A stretch of 64,000 nt of DNA from Silene conica (GCA_029255685.2 CM055311.2:17568952-17632951); one strand, 5' to 3'; shown: positions 9,737-21,662, counted from the first letter of the stretch. The notes: generated by a model not told the origin, from the sequence alone. Made by a program: numbers and translations.

Positions 9737-10988
9737 TCATTTTATTTCACATGTGGTGTAAGTCATAACACGGTATTCGGACTCTGCAGAGGAGCGGGAC
9801 ACTGTGTGTTGTTTCTTTGTTTTCCAGGAGATAGGGGATGGACCAAGAAGAATTAGGTAAGCGGATAAAGAGCGGCGGGTGGAAGGGCATGTCCTATAGT
9901 TGGCATCGCAGTAGACAATAGGGGAAAGATTAGAGTCGGCTCCGAGTAGTATTCCTTGACCTGCAGCATTTTTAATGTATCGGATAACTTGGAGAACAGC
10001 TTGCCAATGGTCGGTAATGGGATTTTGCAAGAACTGAGCAAAGGTATGTACCGAATAAATGAGCTCGGGTCTAGTGAGCCAAGGTAGACTAGACGGCCCA
10101 CTAGTCGACGATAAGGTTGAGGATCTTTGAGTGGCGGTGCGGTGGACGCGGCCAAGGTGTGATTCGGTTCCATAGGGATCGGTTTTGGTTTGGAGTTAAT
10201 AAGTCCAGTTTCGTTAAGGATGTCAATGGCATATTTTCGTTTATAGACAAATAACCCCTTCTTGCTTCGAGCGATTTCGAGGCCGAGGAAATACTTTAAA
10301 GTCCCTAGGTCCTTCATGTGGAAACAATCGCATAGGCTTTAAAAGTTTTGATTGTATGAGAATCATTGCCACAGATCACAAGATCGTCAACATAAACTAG
10401 GACATGAATTTCTTTGCCCGGGGTTGTGATAGAGAATAAAGAATGATCATATGGGCATTGTTTGAACCCGAATTTAGTAAGAGCAGAGGCAAGTTTATCA
10501 TACCAGCACTGCGGGGCTTGCTTTAAACCATAGAGATATTTTCGGACTCGGCAAACTCGGCTATCAGACTTTGAAAAGAACCCGGACGAAGGCTTCATGT
10601 ATACTTCTTCATGAAGATCTCCATGGAGAAAGGCATTATGGACATCCAATTGATGCGTTTTCCATCTCTTAGCAACGACAATAGTGAGAAGAGTGCGGAC
10701 GGTTACTAGTTTGATGGTCGGAGCAAACGTTTCATGGTAGTCGACACCTTCAATTTAACGATTATCAATAACAACAAGGAGAGCTTTGTAACGTTCAATG
10801 GACGCATCAGCGTTGTATTTGATTTTATAAACCCATTTTGATCCGATTTTCTTTTTATTAGGAGGTAGGTGCTCAAGTGTCCATGTCTTATTCTTCTCAA
10901 GGGCATCGACTTCTCGTTGCATTGCTTCCTTCCACTTAGAGTCCTGCATTGCTTCGTAAAAGGTGTGAGGCTCGTGATTGGTGGTCAC
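9737..10988 (-). pseudogene. Copia reverse transcriptase / RNase H, degenerate
   Basis: This is the C-terminal third of a Ty1/copia polyprotein, which copies the element RNA into DNA in cytoplasmic particles. Minus-strand pieces in order are: an RT entry region (WKEAMQREVDALEKNKTW, about 10930-10870); the palm with DVHNAFLHGDLHEEVYM and the catalytic YVDD (about 10400); the connection KDLGTLKYFLGLEIA (10314 down); and RNase H with SRSSAESEYR (about 9765). At least three frame breaks or stops (near 10755, 10315 and 10030) inactivate it. The RNase H is cut at about 9737 and no 3' LTR follows, so the element is 3'-truncated. The Ale/Retrofit lineage is likely but not proven. Confidence 0.85.
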
Positions 10989-11175
10989 AACCGTGAAAAA
11001 AACTTGATGGTTAGGGGAAAAAGCATGGTTACTAACAAAATTGGTTAGAGGAAACCGAGTGCCTGAAGATTGTGATGAGGCATGGAGAGCATGAGACGAG
11101 GGAGCAGTCGTGTTGACGACAAAATCTTTAAGATTTGGATTTGGAAACTTTTGTCGATGTCCACGTCCAAGAATC

Positions 11176-11212
11176 GAGGGTTCGGGTTCGGGTTCGGGTT
11201 CGGTGGAGGTTT
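11176..11212. repeat. GGTTCG hexanucleotide microsatellite
   Basis: About five copies of GGTTCG lie in the linker between copia integrase and RT. Read on the minus strand they give an NP dipeptide repeat. Confidence 0.8.
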
Positions 11213-11335
11213 CGTGGTGAGGGGAGGGTTCGGTGGCCGTAGTGGGTGTGTCGGCCGTGTTTGAGGTTTCGGTGGAGTCAAGAGTGATCGACGGTTCGGT
11301 TTGGGTGGAGGTCGAAGGAGTATTGTGGTCTAAGT

Positions 11336-12447
11336 CTATGTGGGTGGAAGTGTTGGGTAGGTTGGCATTTGAGTTGGAGGGTGTCGAAGGGTCCGGAGTT
11401 TGCTAATAGAGAATATGATCAGGGGAGGTGTCTTTGGAGAATGGTTCTGGGGAGGGTTCATCAACAAGGTGTATATTTTTGTACGGGAATTTGTCTTCAA
11501 TAAAAACAACCTCACGTGACTCAAAATAAGAACCGGTGTCGAGGTCGTAAAGGTACCATCCCTTCTTCCGAATAGATATTCAATAAAGAGACACTTACGA
11601 CTTTCAGGTGCAAATTTGTTATGCGATCGATTAATTGTTTTCGCATAGGCTAAGCAACCAAAAATACGTATGTGTCCCATTGGTGGAGAGTTGTTAAAAA
11701 GAAGTTCGTAAGGGGTTTTTCCATTTAAAGGTTTGGAAGATGTACGATTTATTAAATAGACAGCGACTAAAATGCATTCATCCCAAAAGAAAATAGGTAA
11801 GAAAGCTTGAAACAGAAGAGCTCTAGCAACGTTTAAAATATCACGGTGCTTCCTCTTAACGCGACCATTTTGTTGAGGAGTGTCGATGTTGGAGGTTTGA
11901 AATAAAATGTCGTGTTCGTCAAAAAATGATTTCAGACCGAAAAATTCGTTGCCGTTATCGGAGCGCAAACATTTAATTTTCTTGTTGAATTGTCTTTCAA
12001 CCATAGCAAAGAAATTTAATAGTTTTTGACGCGCATCACTTTTATGACGAAAAGGTAAACCCACGTGGAGCGTGAAAAATCGTCAACAATAGTTAAAAAA
12101 TACTTGGAACCACATGACCCATTTTCAGAGTAGGGCCCCCAAAGGTCGCAATGAATTAAATCAAAAATAGCAATAACATTATTAGTAACTAAAGGAAAAG
12201 GTTCCCGAGTTTGTTTTGCACGAAGACAGATATCACAAAACTTACTAAGAAAATTGGAATGAGTTTGAGTATTATTCAAAACAGAAATAAAACGATTGAT
12301 ATCGGTAGAAGGGTGCCACAACCTGCGATGCCAAAGTTCATTATTGTTCATTGTTCCCACCATAAAAACTTTACGCTCAAAATTGGGGACATCCTTCAGC
12401 AAATAAAGTCCCTTGCGCTGCTCACCCGCTCTAATCACAATCTTCAA
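11336..12447 (-). pseudogene. Copia integrase, degenerate
   Basis: Integrase inserts the element cDNA into the host genome. Minus-strand reading shows GAG-pre-integrase (LWHRRLWHPSTDINRF), a CxxC zinc-binding pair (CDICLRAKQ), and the catalytic core: HCDLWGP, then LTIVDDFSRSTWVY, then CLRSDNGNEF and the NGRVKRKHRDI motif that in family members carries the last acidic residue as Q-N-G..E. Here NGRVKRKHR has lysine where NGVVERKHR is usual, so the catalytic glutamate may be lost. A frameshift lies near 12050 and the chain decays into a proline-rich linker before 11336. Confidence 0.85.
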
Positions 12448-12456
12448 GGAATGGTC

Positions 12457-13857
12457 CTAGATTAAGCAAACATTACGAGAGAATTGTATAGTTAAAGAGT
12501 TATCAAGCAAAAGGCTAGATAAAGAAATAAAGTGACATTGAAGTTGGGGACCATATAGCACATTACGTAAAATTAATCTATTGGAAAGAAATATATCTCC
12601 ACTTTTCGTCACAGTAGTTATGTCCCCATTCGAGAGTCCGGCGGATAAGGGAGCAATAGTATGAACGTTAGAAAAATGCGATAAACATCCCGACATATGG
12701 TGGGATACGCCGGTATCAGTAATCCAAAAAGATAGAGGAATATTACCGTTTAGGCGATCGTGATTAGCCTTATGAGCCTGCTACATTTGAACTAATTATG
12801 CTCGTTCATTTGGGTTCAAACTATTCAAGTCAATCACATCAAAAGTAGCCATAGCAGATGAAGAGGAAGCCTGGTTGTTTACCTGTCCCATATTGGCCCG
12901 AGGAGTAGTCTAACCGGTAGAAAATGCAGGCTGACCCGACGCATTGCTGGACTGACCCCTTTTTCGCCCTTGATTATTCGGGTCAGGTATCACAATAAAT
13001 TGACTCGGGTCATTCGGATCAGGCCCCATAGAAATACTATCCGAGGTCGATCCCCCCACCAATCCGAAAATTTCCCGATGACCCGAAAACATGTGGTAAA
13101 TTCATGGTATGTTCGCTTGCAAGCAATACATTTTTTCGGAGAGGGTTCAGACGGGTTGGGGCCATTTTGAGCAAAACGATTATTATGGGAATGTTGGAGA
13201 ACACGTGCAGCAAAACTCATAGGGTCCGACTTAGGTTCGGCGTCAGAGGAACGCAAAGAAGTACGCATACATTCTTCTTGCAAAAGCCTACTATAAATCT
13301 GATTAAGGTACGGTAACGGTTCGGTTCCTAAGATATGGGAACGGAGAGTAGCAAAACGAGAGTCGAGACCCATAAGGAAGGAACATACCCGTTTCTTCTC
13401 CCGACGGCGGTCGAGTAAGGAGAGTAAAATGCATTTACACGGACTGCAGTTACATGGCGGGAAGCCGTCATTAGCAATCAGGTCGTCCCACAGTTTCTTG
13501 ATGCGCCCCTAATAAGACATCACTGTCTCAGTTGGCCCCTGTTTACATGAGTTAATATCGTGTTCTAATTGAAAGATATAAGCATCGTTTATCACAGTGA
13601 AGCGTTGTTTGATATCGGTCCAAAGGAGAGTATGTAGCATCGTCCTGTAATGTGATTGATGTGCGAAGATCGGCTTCAATGGTGTAGAATATCCATGCTG
13701 ACACCAGTGCATTTCCAGATCTCCAAGCCTTGAAATCAGAGTCTGTTTCAGCCGGTTTGGAGATGGTTCCGTCAATGTAGTCGAGCTTTCCTTTAGCGAG
13801 GAGAGCAAGACGAAAACATCGTGACCAATCATCATAATTTTTTCCATTAAAACTCAA
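12457..13857 (-). pseudogene. Copia gag and protease, degenerate
   Basis: The N-terminal part of the copia polyprotein reads from MSFNGKNYDDWSRCFRLAL (13857 down), which matches the UBN2/gag start. It shifts frame near 13550, then continues to a zinc-knuckle-like CIACKRTYHEFTTC (about 13120). A protease-like patch with DTG followed by SHHMSG lies near 12700-12670, where copia proteases have their catalytic aspartate. Several stops and shifts are present. The start is the first Met downstream of the primer site at 14009-14020. Confidence 0.75.
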
Positions 13858-14008
13858 CGTGGGTAATTTTTGCTCCCGGGTTTTCGACAGGGACGATCGA
13901 GTATGAGGTCGGAGTTTTGGTTGCAGGTTGCTCTGGGTTCGTCATTTCGTGAAGAACCAAAGAGATTTGCTTGTGGAAAAATAAAAGAAATGATATTATT
14001 TTGTAAAC

Positions 14009-14020
14009 ACTGATACCATA
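14009..14020 (-). other. Copia primer-binding site
   Basis: The minus strand reads TATGGTATCAGT, the tRNA-iMet-type primer site, directly after the 5' LTR and before gag. Confidence 0.75.
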
Positions 14021-14277
14021 TTAGAAGTTAAAAGATATGGAAATATTGAAATTATTATTCATGAAATGCGTGTCTTACAAATGAATTGGGAGCTCCCATA
14101 TATACATGTAAAGGGAAAGCTAAATACAGCAAAGAATATGTACTAATAGCTATAAAATATAATACAAAAGGAAAGAAATAATATGTGCTAGGAATGGAAA
14201 GATTTAGTGCATGATTGATGGTGCTGAGCATCGGCTCTTTTGAGCCAAAGATAGCTTTGTCTATTAATAAGACAACA
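14021..14277 (-). mobile_element. Copia 5' LTR, about 257 bp
   Basis: In minus sense it starts TGTTGTCTTATTAATAGAC at 14277 and ends next to the primer site, with the usual terminal CA apparently mutated (TAATA). No matching 3' LTR is seen at the left side of the element. Confidence 0.6.
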
Positions 14278-14280
14278 AAG

Positions 14281-14567
14281 TACTTCATCCATTCAAATCT
14301 AACCTACAAATATCCCATTTTAATCCATTCATATTCAAACTCCAACTTTGCTAATAAAGCCAAAAAAATTACTAAAGTATCCTTATGAACATCAATTATT
14401 TACACAAAATGTCATTGAATGACCCATCTTTAATCAACCATCACACATTTAAATTAATAAAAAAATATTTTACACACTTCCAATTGTACTTTTAATAATT
14501 TTTTAACATCTTTCTTAATATTTGTGCAAAAAATATATATACAGTTTGGATTTAAATAGAGGAAGTA
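14281..14567. mobile_element. Stowaway-like MITE
   Basis: The left end TACTTCATCCATTCAAATCT and the reverse complement of the right end (TACTTCCTCTATTTAAATCC) match over about 24 bp. The outer TA dinucleotides fit a TA target site. The interior is non-coding and AT-rich. Confidence 0.65.
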
Positions 14568-14985
14568 TGATTTTTGGATAATCTAAGTATTCACAATCCA
14601 GCAATGCATAAGACCCTTATACAAAGATAGAACGTACAATCTTATCTATATAATTAGAGAAACATTTTTGAAACTCTGGTTGAGCCATGTCATCAATGCA
14701 GGTTTTGATTTTTTTTTTAATTATCTCCGGTGGGTCCTGCAATGTGCTTGATGAATTTCCTGAGACATAACCGTCCGATATTCTAAATAAATGCCTGATA
14801 TCATACGTTTTGAAATATTACGTAACATTTTTATATAAATTCGTAAATATGAATTTCTACGAAAAACGGTCAATTTGTATAACATAAAATTAAATATTAT
14901 ATAATCGAATATATATGTCCCGTCTAAAACGATTAGACAACAATTTAAATAATTAGAAAAAACATTATAATAATTAACAATTTAC

Positions 14986-15285
14986 TGTAACACCCCGGAC
15001 CCAACCTAGGACCGGAAATGTTAACCACGATAGCTCGCCATGCTATGTACTGGCCCCACAGACCAACACGAGTCCTTTCCAGCGCATTTTGTCCTCTCTC
15101 ATGCGCATCCCGGGAACTTTCCCAGGAGGTCACCCATCCTAAGACTACTCCCAGCCAAGCACGCTTAACTTTGGAGTTCTTTAGCATGGATAACCAGAAA
15201 AGAAAGTGCACTTTGTTGATATGAGTAGTACTTTCAATCCCTTTAAACACTAGTCATATAAGCCTATCAAAGGACCTCTTCAAGG
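14986..15285 (-). mobile_element. 5S-containing LTR, left (3') copy, truncated
   Basis: It aligns with 21663-21962 without indels over about 297 bp and with roughly ten visible mismatches. Both copies begin TGTAACA(C/T)CCCGG on the + strand. This copy stops after CTCTTCAAGG at 15285, where another LTR-like block starts TGTCAACA, so about 45 bp of the LTR outer end are missing. TSD TTTAC lies just left (14981-14985). Confidence 0.8.
15120..15179 (-). other. 5S rRNA-like segment in left LTR
   Basis: The minus strand reads AACTCCAAAGTTAAGCGTGC, then TTGGCTGGGAGTAGTC, then TTAGGATGGGTGACCTCCTG and GGAA. This follows the A-box, intermediate element and C-box region of plant 5S rRNA with a few substitutions. 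It lacks the 5' half of a 5S gene, so it is a captured promoter, not an rRNA gene. Confidence 0.85.
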
Positions 15286-16447
15286 TGTCAACAATAAGGG
15301 TGATTCCTAATTTCTAGGTCACATACCTTTCAGTCTTAAGTAACCTAGCCGTCTTAAGGCGTAAACCAATGCCCTTCCCATATATTTCAATCTTGGGTAG
15401 GTCATTACTAACATCCTACAAGTCTCCTTTCAGTCTCTTTGTAGGGTATTATAGTCAACGAATTAAAACAGTCTGAAAACATACGCGAGTCGGTCGACCG
15501 ACCAGCTAGTCCGGTCGGCGACCAACACTTCAGTCGACCGACCGGTTAAGCCGGTCGGCCGACCTAGGGCCTGCTACAGTCGAATTCGGGAACTATACTA
15601 TCTACGCATATTACTCCCTACATCCTAACATATGTGATTAGCTACTCATGGATACTGAAATAACAATAATAACATTAATAAACATGGAAATCATGATGAA
15701 CATCAATCTAAACATGCAATAACAACAAAGGCTTGGGATTCTACCTTAAACCGATTACTAGCAATTCTAAGATAAGAACAATATTAAAACTGAAATTAAG
15801 AGAAGAATTACCACAGTAGAAATTAGGGCAGAAAGAACAAAAGCTTTTATTGAATCCGTGCGGAAAGATTAATTGAACAATGAATGAAACTTAAGAATAG
15901 TGTTTGAATAATAAGAAATAACTATTGTATACTAACACTCTTTCTAAAACTGAATAATTCTTAATGATAGAAACTGGATAAAAACTGCCTGCTTAACCCT
16001 AAACACGAGATTAGCTTAAATAGGCGGAATTAAAGAGTTTCCTAATGACCTAATCACTTGAATGGGCTTTGCGGAAATTTCTGGATCTGTGCTGTGGTCG
16101 ACCGACTTAGGTAGTAGGTCGTTCGACCTACTGTCGGGCTTCTGAAAATTCGCGCATCAGGTACTTGGTCGGTCGACCTATGTAGTAGGTCTGCTTTAAT
16201 TATTCTCGTTCTGACTTCTTGGCACTTGGTTCGCGCTTCGAGTTGACTTGTCCACGTTCCTTGGCTTTGTAAAATCCCGAGGGCATAAATTTGGTATAAA
16301 ATCGTCCTTTTTTCCGCATAATTCTGCAAAAGAGCATAAAAATACGAAAGTAGACAATTGTTGGGAAATAAAGGCTAAAACATAGTAAATGAGCGACAAA
16401 ATGCGTGTAAAAATAGATGTAAAACATCATAAAATAGACACGCATCA
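15286..16447 (-). mobile_element. Candidate Athila/gypsy-type LTR inserted in the nest
   Basis: The block runs on the minus strand from TGATGCGTGTCTATTTTATG (16447 down) to ...CCTTATTGTTGACA (15286), with TG..CA ends and about 1.16 kb long. A minus-strand TATA-like CTATTTAAGC near 16020 is followed by leader-like sequence. It abuts the truncated 5S LTR. I found no matching 5 bp target duplication or partner LTR, so it may be a solo or truncated LTR. Confidence 0.4.
15486..15570. repeat. GC-rich palindromic GGTCGACCGACC cluster
   Basis: Repeated, mutually inverted GGTCGACCGACC/GGTCGGCCGACC motifs are packed into about 85 bp. A looser set recurs at 16097-16190. They could fold into hairpins and stand out from the AT-rich surroundings. 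Confidence 0.75.
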
Positions 16448-16579
16448 GTCCTCGTTGCGCCTGGCAGCATCCGACCGCAGCCGAGCCAAACCAAGAATCC
16501 TCTCCCGCTTGGTTGGTGTCCCGGTTACTCCAGACCACAGGCGCTCACCAGACGGTCACATGGTTGCTTTGATACCAAC
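16448..16579 (-). mobile_element. Gypsy leader and primer-binding site next to long LTR
   Basis: Immediately left of the long LTR, the minus strand reads TTGGTATCAAAGCAACC. That is a tRNA-Met-type primer site with one change from TGGTATCAGAGC, followed by a GC-rich leader. It marks the LTR to the right as lying upstream of a 5' untranslated region in minus sense. The body of that element is missing beyond 16448. Confidence 0.6.
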
Positions 16580-19500
16580 TGTGACACCCTCATATTTAGC
16601 GGAGGAGTAAACATAAAATTCTAAGTAAAAACTGCAAGGATATGTTTGTAATAACTTCATTTGGAGGAAAATACGGGGTTTTCAAAACCTGAACCTGTTA
16701 TAAAGATATCCAAGTGAAGGTGTCAAACATGCATGGTCCAAAATAAATACAACCAAGAGGTAAGGGAGACATATGTCCCTAAAATAAGCAAGTATATAAC
16801 TAAAGTATCAAGTCTCTACAAAGTGGAAACCGTATAAAGGTCCCAAGGTTGTCATCCGCTCGCTAGCTCGTCATGTACCCAACATATACTACACAAACCT
16901 GTCATTCGCATTTTAAACAAACACGAATGCCACAGTCAGTGGGGAGTAACTCCGAGTTCTCCCGGCCACGAAATGCCATATTAATATAACATGAACAACA
17001 TAAGAGAATGTATATGATCAACACATAGTCTAGGCACACAAGTACCAAACCAATATGCCTATCATGTGAATAAACCACAAAAGAACCATATATAACCTAG
17101 CATGGGAGTTCTAGACCGACTCATACTATGCTATCATGTGAATCCAGGTAACAGTGCATCCAAACTCTATCAACTATAACAGCTTGCATCTCACCGTGCA
17201 TAATTCATAGAATCACCATACAAGAGAGAACATAGTTATCTAAACATTGACACACGGATACAACACCATGTCTAAGACTCATGATACCACACATAAGTAC
17301 CCTTGGATACAACACCAAGTCCAGCTAAGTTCCGACTGACACGCGGATACGACACCACGCCAAGACTCATGATACAACACATGAGTACCCTTGGATACAA
17401 CACCAAGGCTAGCTACGTTCCTATTGACACAGGGATACAACATCATGTCTAAGACTCAAGATACAACACATGAGTACACTTGGATACAACACCAATTTGC
17501 TAACAAGACTCTAGGACCCATCTTAGCATGTGACAGTCTATACATAAGTATTTTTAACTACCAATGATAACGAACCACTAATATATATTCAAGTGACCAA
17601 CTAACATTATTCGTTATCATGCCTTACCAGCCAATATCAATCAATATCAACCATCAACAAATATTAACCAATATCCTATATTAGTAAGGGTAAGCATCCA
17701 ACATGTAAAGTCATCCAATTCAACCAACCTTTAATATGGGAAGTGCATAACAGCTTCAATAGCTAAAGCATCAACATAGCTAACGTTAAAGCAACACACT
17801 TACTTCAAACATCCGAATGTTTACCCTCAACCCAAGTCCAGCGACGGGTCATCGGTTAAATCGAGGCTGACTGGTCAAACCGGCCCAGCTCTGTTCTCGG
17901 CACAAAACCTCCAACCAACATACATCTCATTATGAATCCATTTCAAGTCTTATCTATATCATTTTCGTGTCATTACTAAGCCATTAAGTGAAAATATCAT
18001 CTTTAAGAAGCTATTCCAAGTGAATAAATAATCAACATGATAAAATACTCATAGAATAATTACTAATAGCATTCCTACCATTAAACTAATCAAGTAAGCA
18101 ATTACCTTTCAAGGTCAATTTACCTATGAATCCCCTACTATTAGCTTAATATCTAGCAAGGGCCTAGCAGCCATTATAATAGTAAGTTATAACTACCAAC
18201 CCCAATGCATAAATATACCCTGTGCATACAATAACCTACTGTGGTCTAGCAACCACGACCTTAGTGTCAATTTAACTAAAGTAGACCCATGATATACGCA
18301 TAGAAGATAGAGCTGCAAACATGGGTAAGGGAAGGACCACACAGTAACAATAACACCAACGGCAGCAGCTACAAACAGTCTTTTAAGTAAAATATACACG
18401 CAGTAGTGGCCATGATCAGCAGCACGTATAGGTCTGCGTTTTAGCGCATATGACAATAGCAACTAACAATGATAATCCTTAACAAAATGAAATGGTTGTA
18501 AATGGTGACAACAACAGTTATGGGTTCAGCAGTAGTATTAAAATTATAGTATGACTGACAACCAACAGTAGTACAACCTATTATATGTAGCCTAATAAAG
18601 ACTAAGAAGTACAGGAAGGGAGTAACCAATATAGTCTGTACTCACATAGGTAATGTAGAGGATAGAAGTTCAATAGCAGACTACACATCAACCATCACGA
18701 CAATCACCATAGTACCCACTAACCAACTATCCTAAATCCCTGCCCAGATACCAGCCCAAGCTCTATGCGTACATCTTAACGCGACTGGACTAACAAAGGA
18801 GGACGCAACAACCAGACACGCAAGAAGTAACAACCAGATGCAACAACACTTACGGAACCAAACCCATAACACATATACATCATATTCCTCATCCAAATCA
18901 CATACAAACAACAAACACTTAATTATTGTAGCATTAATTCGTCGAGTCACTCGGAAAAGTTACCTTGAGCTTAGAAAAAAAGAGAGAATCCTAAACTAGT
19001 GAAAACCGAGATTCTTAAGGGCCAAAAACGGGTTCTTCTTCAATCGCAAATGAGTCTCCATGCCCATCCTTGTATTCTTCACCTAAAACAACAATTAAAC
19101 CACTTACATTAGCCTTAAAATCGAAACCCTAAAAAGATGGTCTTAAAATAAATTTGGGGGGCACGAAATCTAAACTTACTAGTAGGTGAGGAATGAAGAG
19201 AGGATTCCGAAAATATAATTTTTATTGAATTTGGTTGAGTAATGAATGATTTATGTGGGTTTTTGTGATTGAAACTTTAATATGTTTAAGGGTTGAAGAT
19301 GAAGTAGAGAAGGAGGCTAAGGAGTGAATTGGTGTAAATGAATTAGAGTAGGGTGAAATGAGGGAGACCCTTGAGTTCGGGTCAATGAAAGTCAAGGCAA
19401 AAGAGAGCAAGGGAGCACGCTGATTGTGCTCGGCAGTTGCCTGGCTTGGCTCGGCACTGCTGTCCTTGTGCTTGGGCAATTGCCTAGGCGTGCTGGGCGC

Positions 19501-19843
19501 TGCTCGGCCAAGGCTAGTTGTGGCTTGGGCGTTGCTCGAGTCACGACACGACACGACTCGTATACGAATTTCGAAACCGATTCTGATACTAAAACTATTA
19601 TTACTAAAATATTAAATATATATACGACTATATAATCAACTTATTAAATGGATGACCTTGATTAAAAATGTAAAGTTACGACTTTACGACTTTAATCCGA
19701 AATCTTAATAAAATTATATTTTATTAAATTATATTAATTCCAATTAATTCAAAATAAATTAAAATAACTTAGAATAAATAAATACTAAATTAACATGTCA
19801 CTTTGCACTATTCTAAAGGTCTCCTAAATTACGGGATGTTACA
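16580..19843 (-). mobile_element. Long gypsy (Tekay/Del-like) LTR, 3.26 kb
   Basis: The + strand starts TGTGACACCCTCATATTTAG and ends ATTACGGGATGTTACA, the typical ends of long plant gypsy LTRs. In minus sense a primer site follows its 3' side (16560-16579) and a pol-end/polypurine-like sequence precedes its 5' side (19844-19880). It has internal features at both borders rather than one. Frames inside (for example 18193-18462, 19222-19635) show no recognisable domain and are treated as chance. Confidence 0.65.
17248..17505 (+). repeat. Three-copy tandem repeat, about 88 bp period
   Basis: Units begin TGACAC(A/G)(C/G)GGATAC at 17248, 17337 and 17425 and contain GATACAACACCA twice each. They lie in the long gypsy LTR. 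Confidence 0.85.
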
Positions 19844-20396
19844 ATCATTCGACCTTTTAAAAAGTTTCGTCCTCGAAACTTGGAAAAAGGAAGGGTGTAA
19901 CTATTGTAGGTCGATCTTTTAATTAAAACGAATGAAATTTCAAAAAGAAAACGTATGAAAATAGTATCTCATTAAGGGAATGGAGGGTTCTTGTAGATCT
20001 TTCAAGAACATCGACATTCCAAATCAAAGACATTAAAAATAATTTTTTTACACCAACAAATGGAAAAACTAATTATCGGACGTCTCCAATAACGAGTCGC
20101 AACCTTTATTGACGTTAAAACCAGTGAAAAGCATCAAATCATTTCAAAACTTTTAGTTCGAAACTTTATAATAAGGGTAATGACTCGATTATCTATGACT
20201 GAATTCTATCTAGTGACTCTAGATAACTTAGACTAAGACATCTAATCTAACTTCATGAGATATTTAACCTCATTAAGGGTCAACCTATGGTCGACTGGAA
20301 CTGTTTAAGCTCAGAGATTCCGGTTTTAAGAATCTTAAAAGTTAAGGGCAAGGCAGAAGATGCTTAAGAGGAGGAAATGATCACTCGAAAGAGTAG
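19844..20396 (-). mobile_element. Gypsy 3' non-coding sequence with GAGGACGAA motif
   Basis: In minus sense it ends AAGTTTCGAGGACGAAACTT, then TTTAAAAGGTCGAATGAT directly before the LTR start TGTAACATCCCG. In plant Tekay-type elements this context is the end of pol and the polypurine tract. No coding domain survives here. Whether it belongs to the gag-bearing element or to the long-LTR element cannot be settled by eye. Confidence 0.5.
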
Positions 20397-21539
20397 CTAA
20401 AACTCATAAGACTTAGACGAAGAGAGCAAGAGTTTAACGAGATGGCAAAAGTGAGAAGGAGGAAAGACCAGAATTAGAAACACACCAATACGAATATCGG
20501 GAAATGCAGCAGCTTCGGTACGAGTCATCACGTAAATCCGTCCTTTCGGTTGCTCGGGAACAGTGGGTGTAGGAGTAGTCTTCCTCTCGGGACAATCTCG
20601 ATACTGGTGTCCAGGCTTTTTGCAGAAGTGGCAAACAAGTGGCTTGTCAAAGCAACCAACTCCAGGATGTAAGGGCTTCTTACATTGGAAACACATGCGA
20701 TGTTCTTTGTTGTTGTTAGAAGGAGTACCATGGTTGGCTTGTTTACTCGGAACAAACTTTCTCTTAAGGGAGTGAGAGGAGTAAGGAGGAACCACATTCG
20801 CCCCAGAAGCAGGTACGAGTGGTAGAGAATCGAGAGAGTATGGTCCCTTGCCATGAGAAGTGTGGTGAGAGGAGTCAACCACAACTCTAGAAGCACGAGC
20901 CTCATCATCAATGGCTCGGATGGAGCTCTCAGCCCACAAAGCATCATCGTAGATGGAGATAAAGGATGTAGAATCTCTTCTAATCATACTCTTAAGCTTC
21001 GGGGAAAGCTTGTCCAAGTAAATGAAGGCTTCATCTTCTTCATTCTGGACAAGTCTAGAAGCATAATGAGCAAGATCAATAAACTTGTCAGTGAAGGCTT
21101 GTACGGAGAGATCTCTTTGTGTCAAGTTCATGAATTCCTTGAGCCTTTGTCGCCTAAGCTCCTTAGGATAGAACCTAGCTTCCACTAAGTCCTTGAATCG
21201 ATCCCATCCAAAGCCATTCTCAAGAATGGAGGTAGGACCAGTCATAGTCCACCATCGATCAGCTTCCTTAACCAAAAAGTGAGAGGCCAACTTCACCTTG
21301 TCCCCTTCTTAGACATCGTACAAGGAAAGGTTCTTCTCCATCTCCCGGAACCACTCAGATAGGGCCACCGGATTAACTTCACCACCATAAGTTCTAGTCT
21401 TGTTCCTTGCTAATTGGCTAGCCACCCAGACGTAGCTACCATGTCTTTCAGCTTCAGGTGTAGGATTGACTTGTTGATTTTGGATAATGTGCGTAAGAGC
21501 TTGTAGAATTGCGTTATAGCCATTCCTTGGAGGAGCCAT
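20397..21539 (-). pseudogene. Ty3/gypsy gag with one in-frame stop
   Basis: About 380 codons on the minus strand start MAPPRNGYNAILQAL at 21539, downstream of the primer site. The retrotransposon gag core is clear (VALSEWFREMEKNLSL, then ASHFLVKEADRWW, RFKDLVEARFYP, LKEFMNLTQRDLSVQAFTDK). Two zinc-knuckle-like motifs follow: CFQCKKPLHPGVGC, lacking one ligand spacing, and a regular CHFCKKPGHQYRDC at about 20620. The only interruption seen is an in-frame TAA at 21309-21311 after YDV. Reading ends at 20397 without any protease, RT or integrase. It sits in the element whose LTRs contain 5S sequence, which makes that element a gag-only (TR-GAG-like) retrotransposon unless pol was deleted. Confidence 0.85.
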
Positions 21540-21649
21540 CTTCAGGTCAAGAGAAAAGCAAACTTGTTAGAACCTAACACATAGCAATCATTATTTGGAG
21601 GTCAAGTTATTTACATTGGGGTACACAACGTGCGTCGGGAGCAGTAATG

Positions 21650-21662
21650 CTCTGATACCAAC
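21650..21662 (-). other. tRNA-Met-type primer-binding site
   Basis: The minus strand reads GTTGGTATCAGAGC directly after the LTR end GATGTTACA. It is the expected start site of minus-strand cDNA for the gag-bearing element. Confidence 0.85.

Noticed and set aside
11045-11281. Proline-rich ORF on the minus strand as a separate protein
   Set aside because: It is the low-complexity linker between copia integrase and RT, including a hexanucleotide repeat.
15120-15179. Possible 5S rRNA gene
   Set aside because: Only the internal promoter half is present, no 5' or 3' ends of a 5S gene, and it lies in both LTRs of a retrotransposon.
14945-15250. Minus-strand ORF similar to 21607-21927, looking like a duplicated small gene
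   Set aside because: It is a read-through of the 5S-containing LTR; the similarity reflects LTR identity, and the frame spans rRNA-like sequence.
18193-19635. Several ORFs in the long gypsy LTR
   Set aside because: They overlap each other on both strands without domains, inside an LTR.
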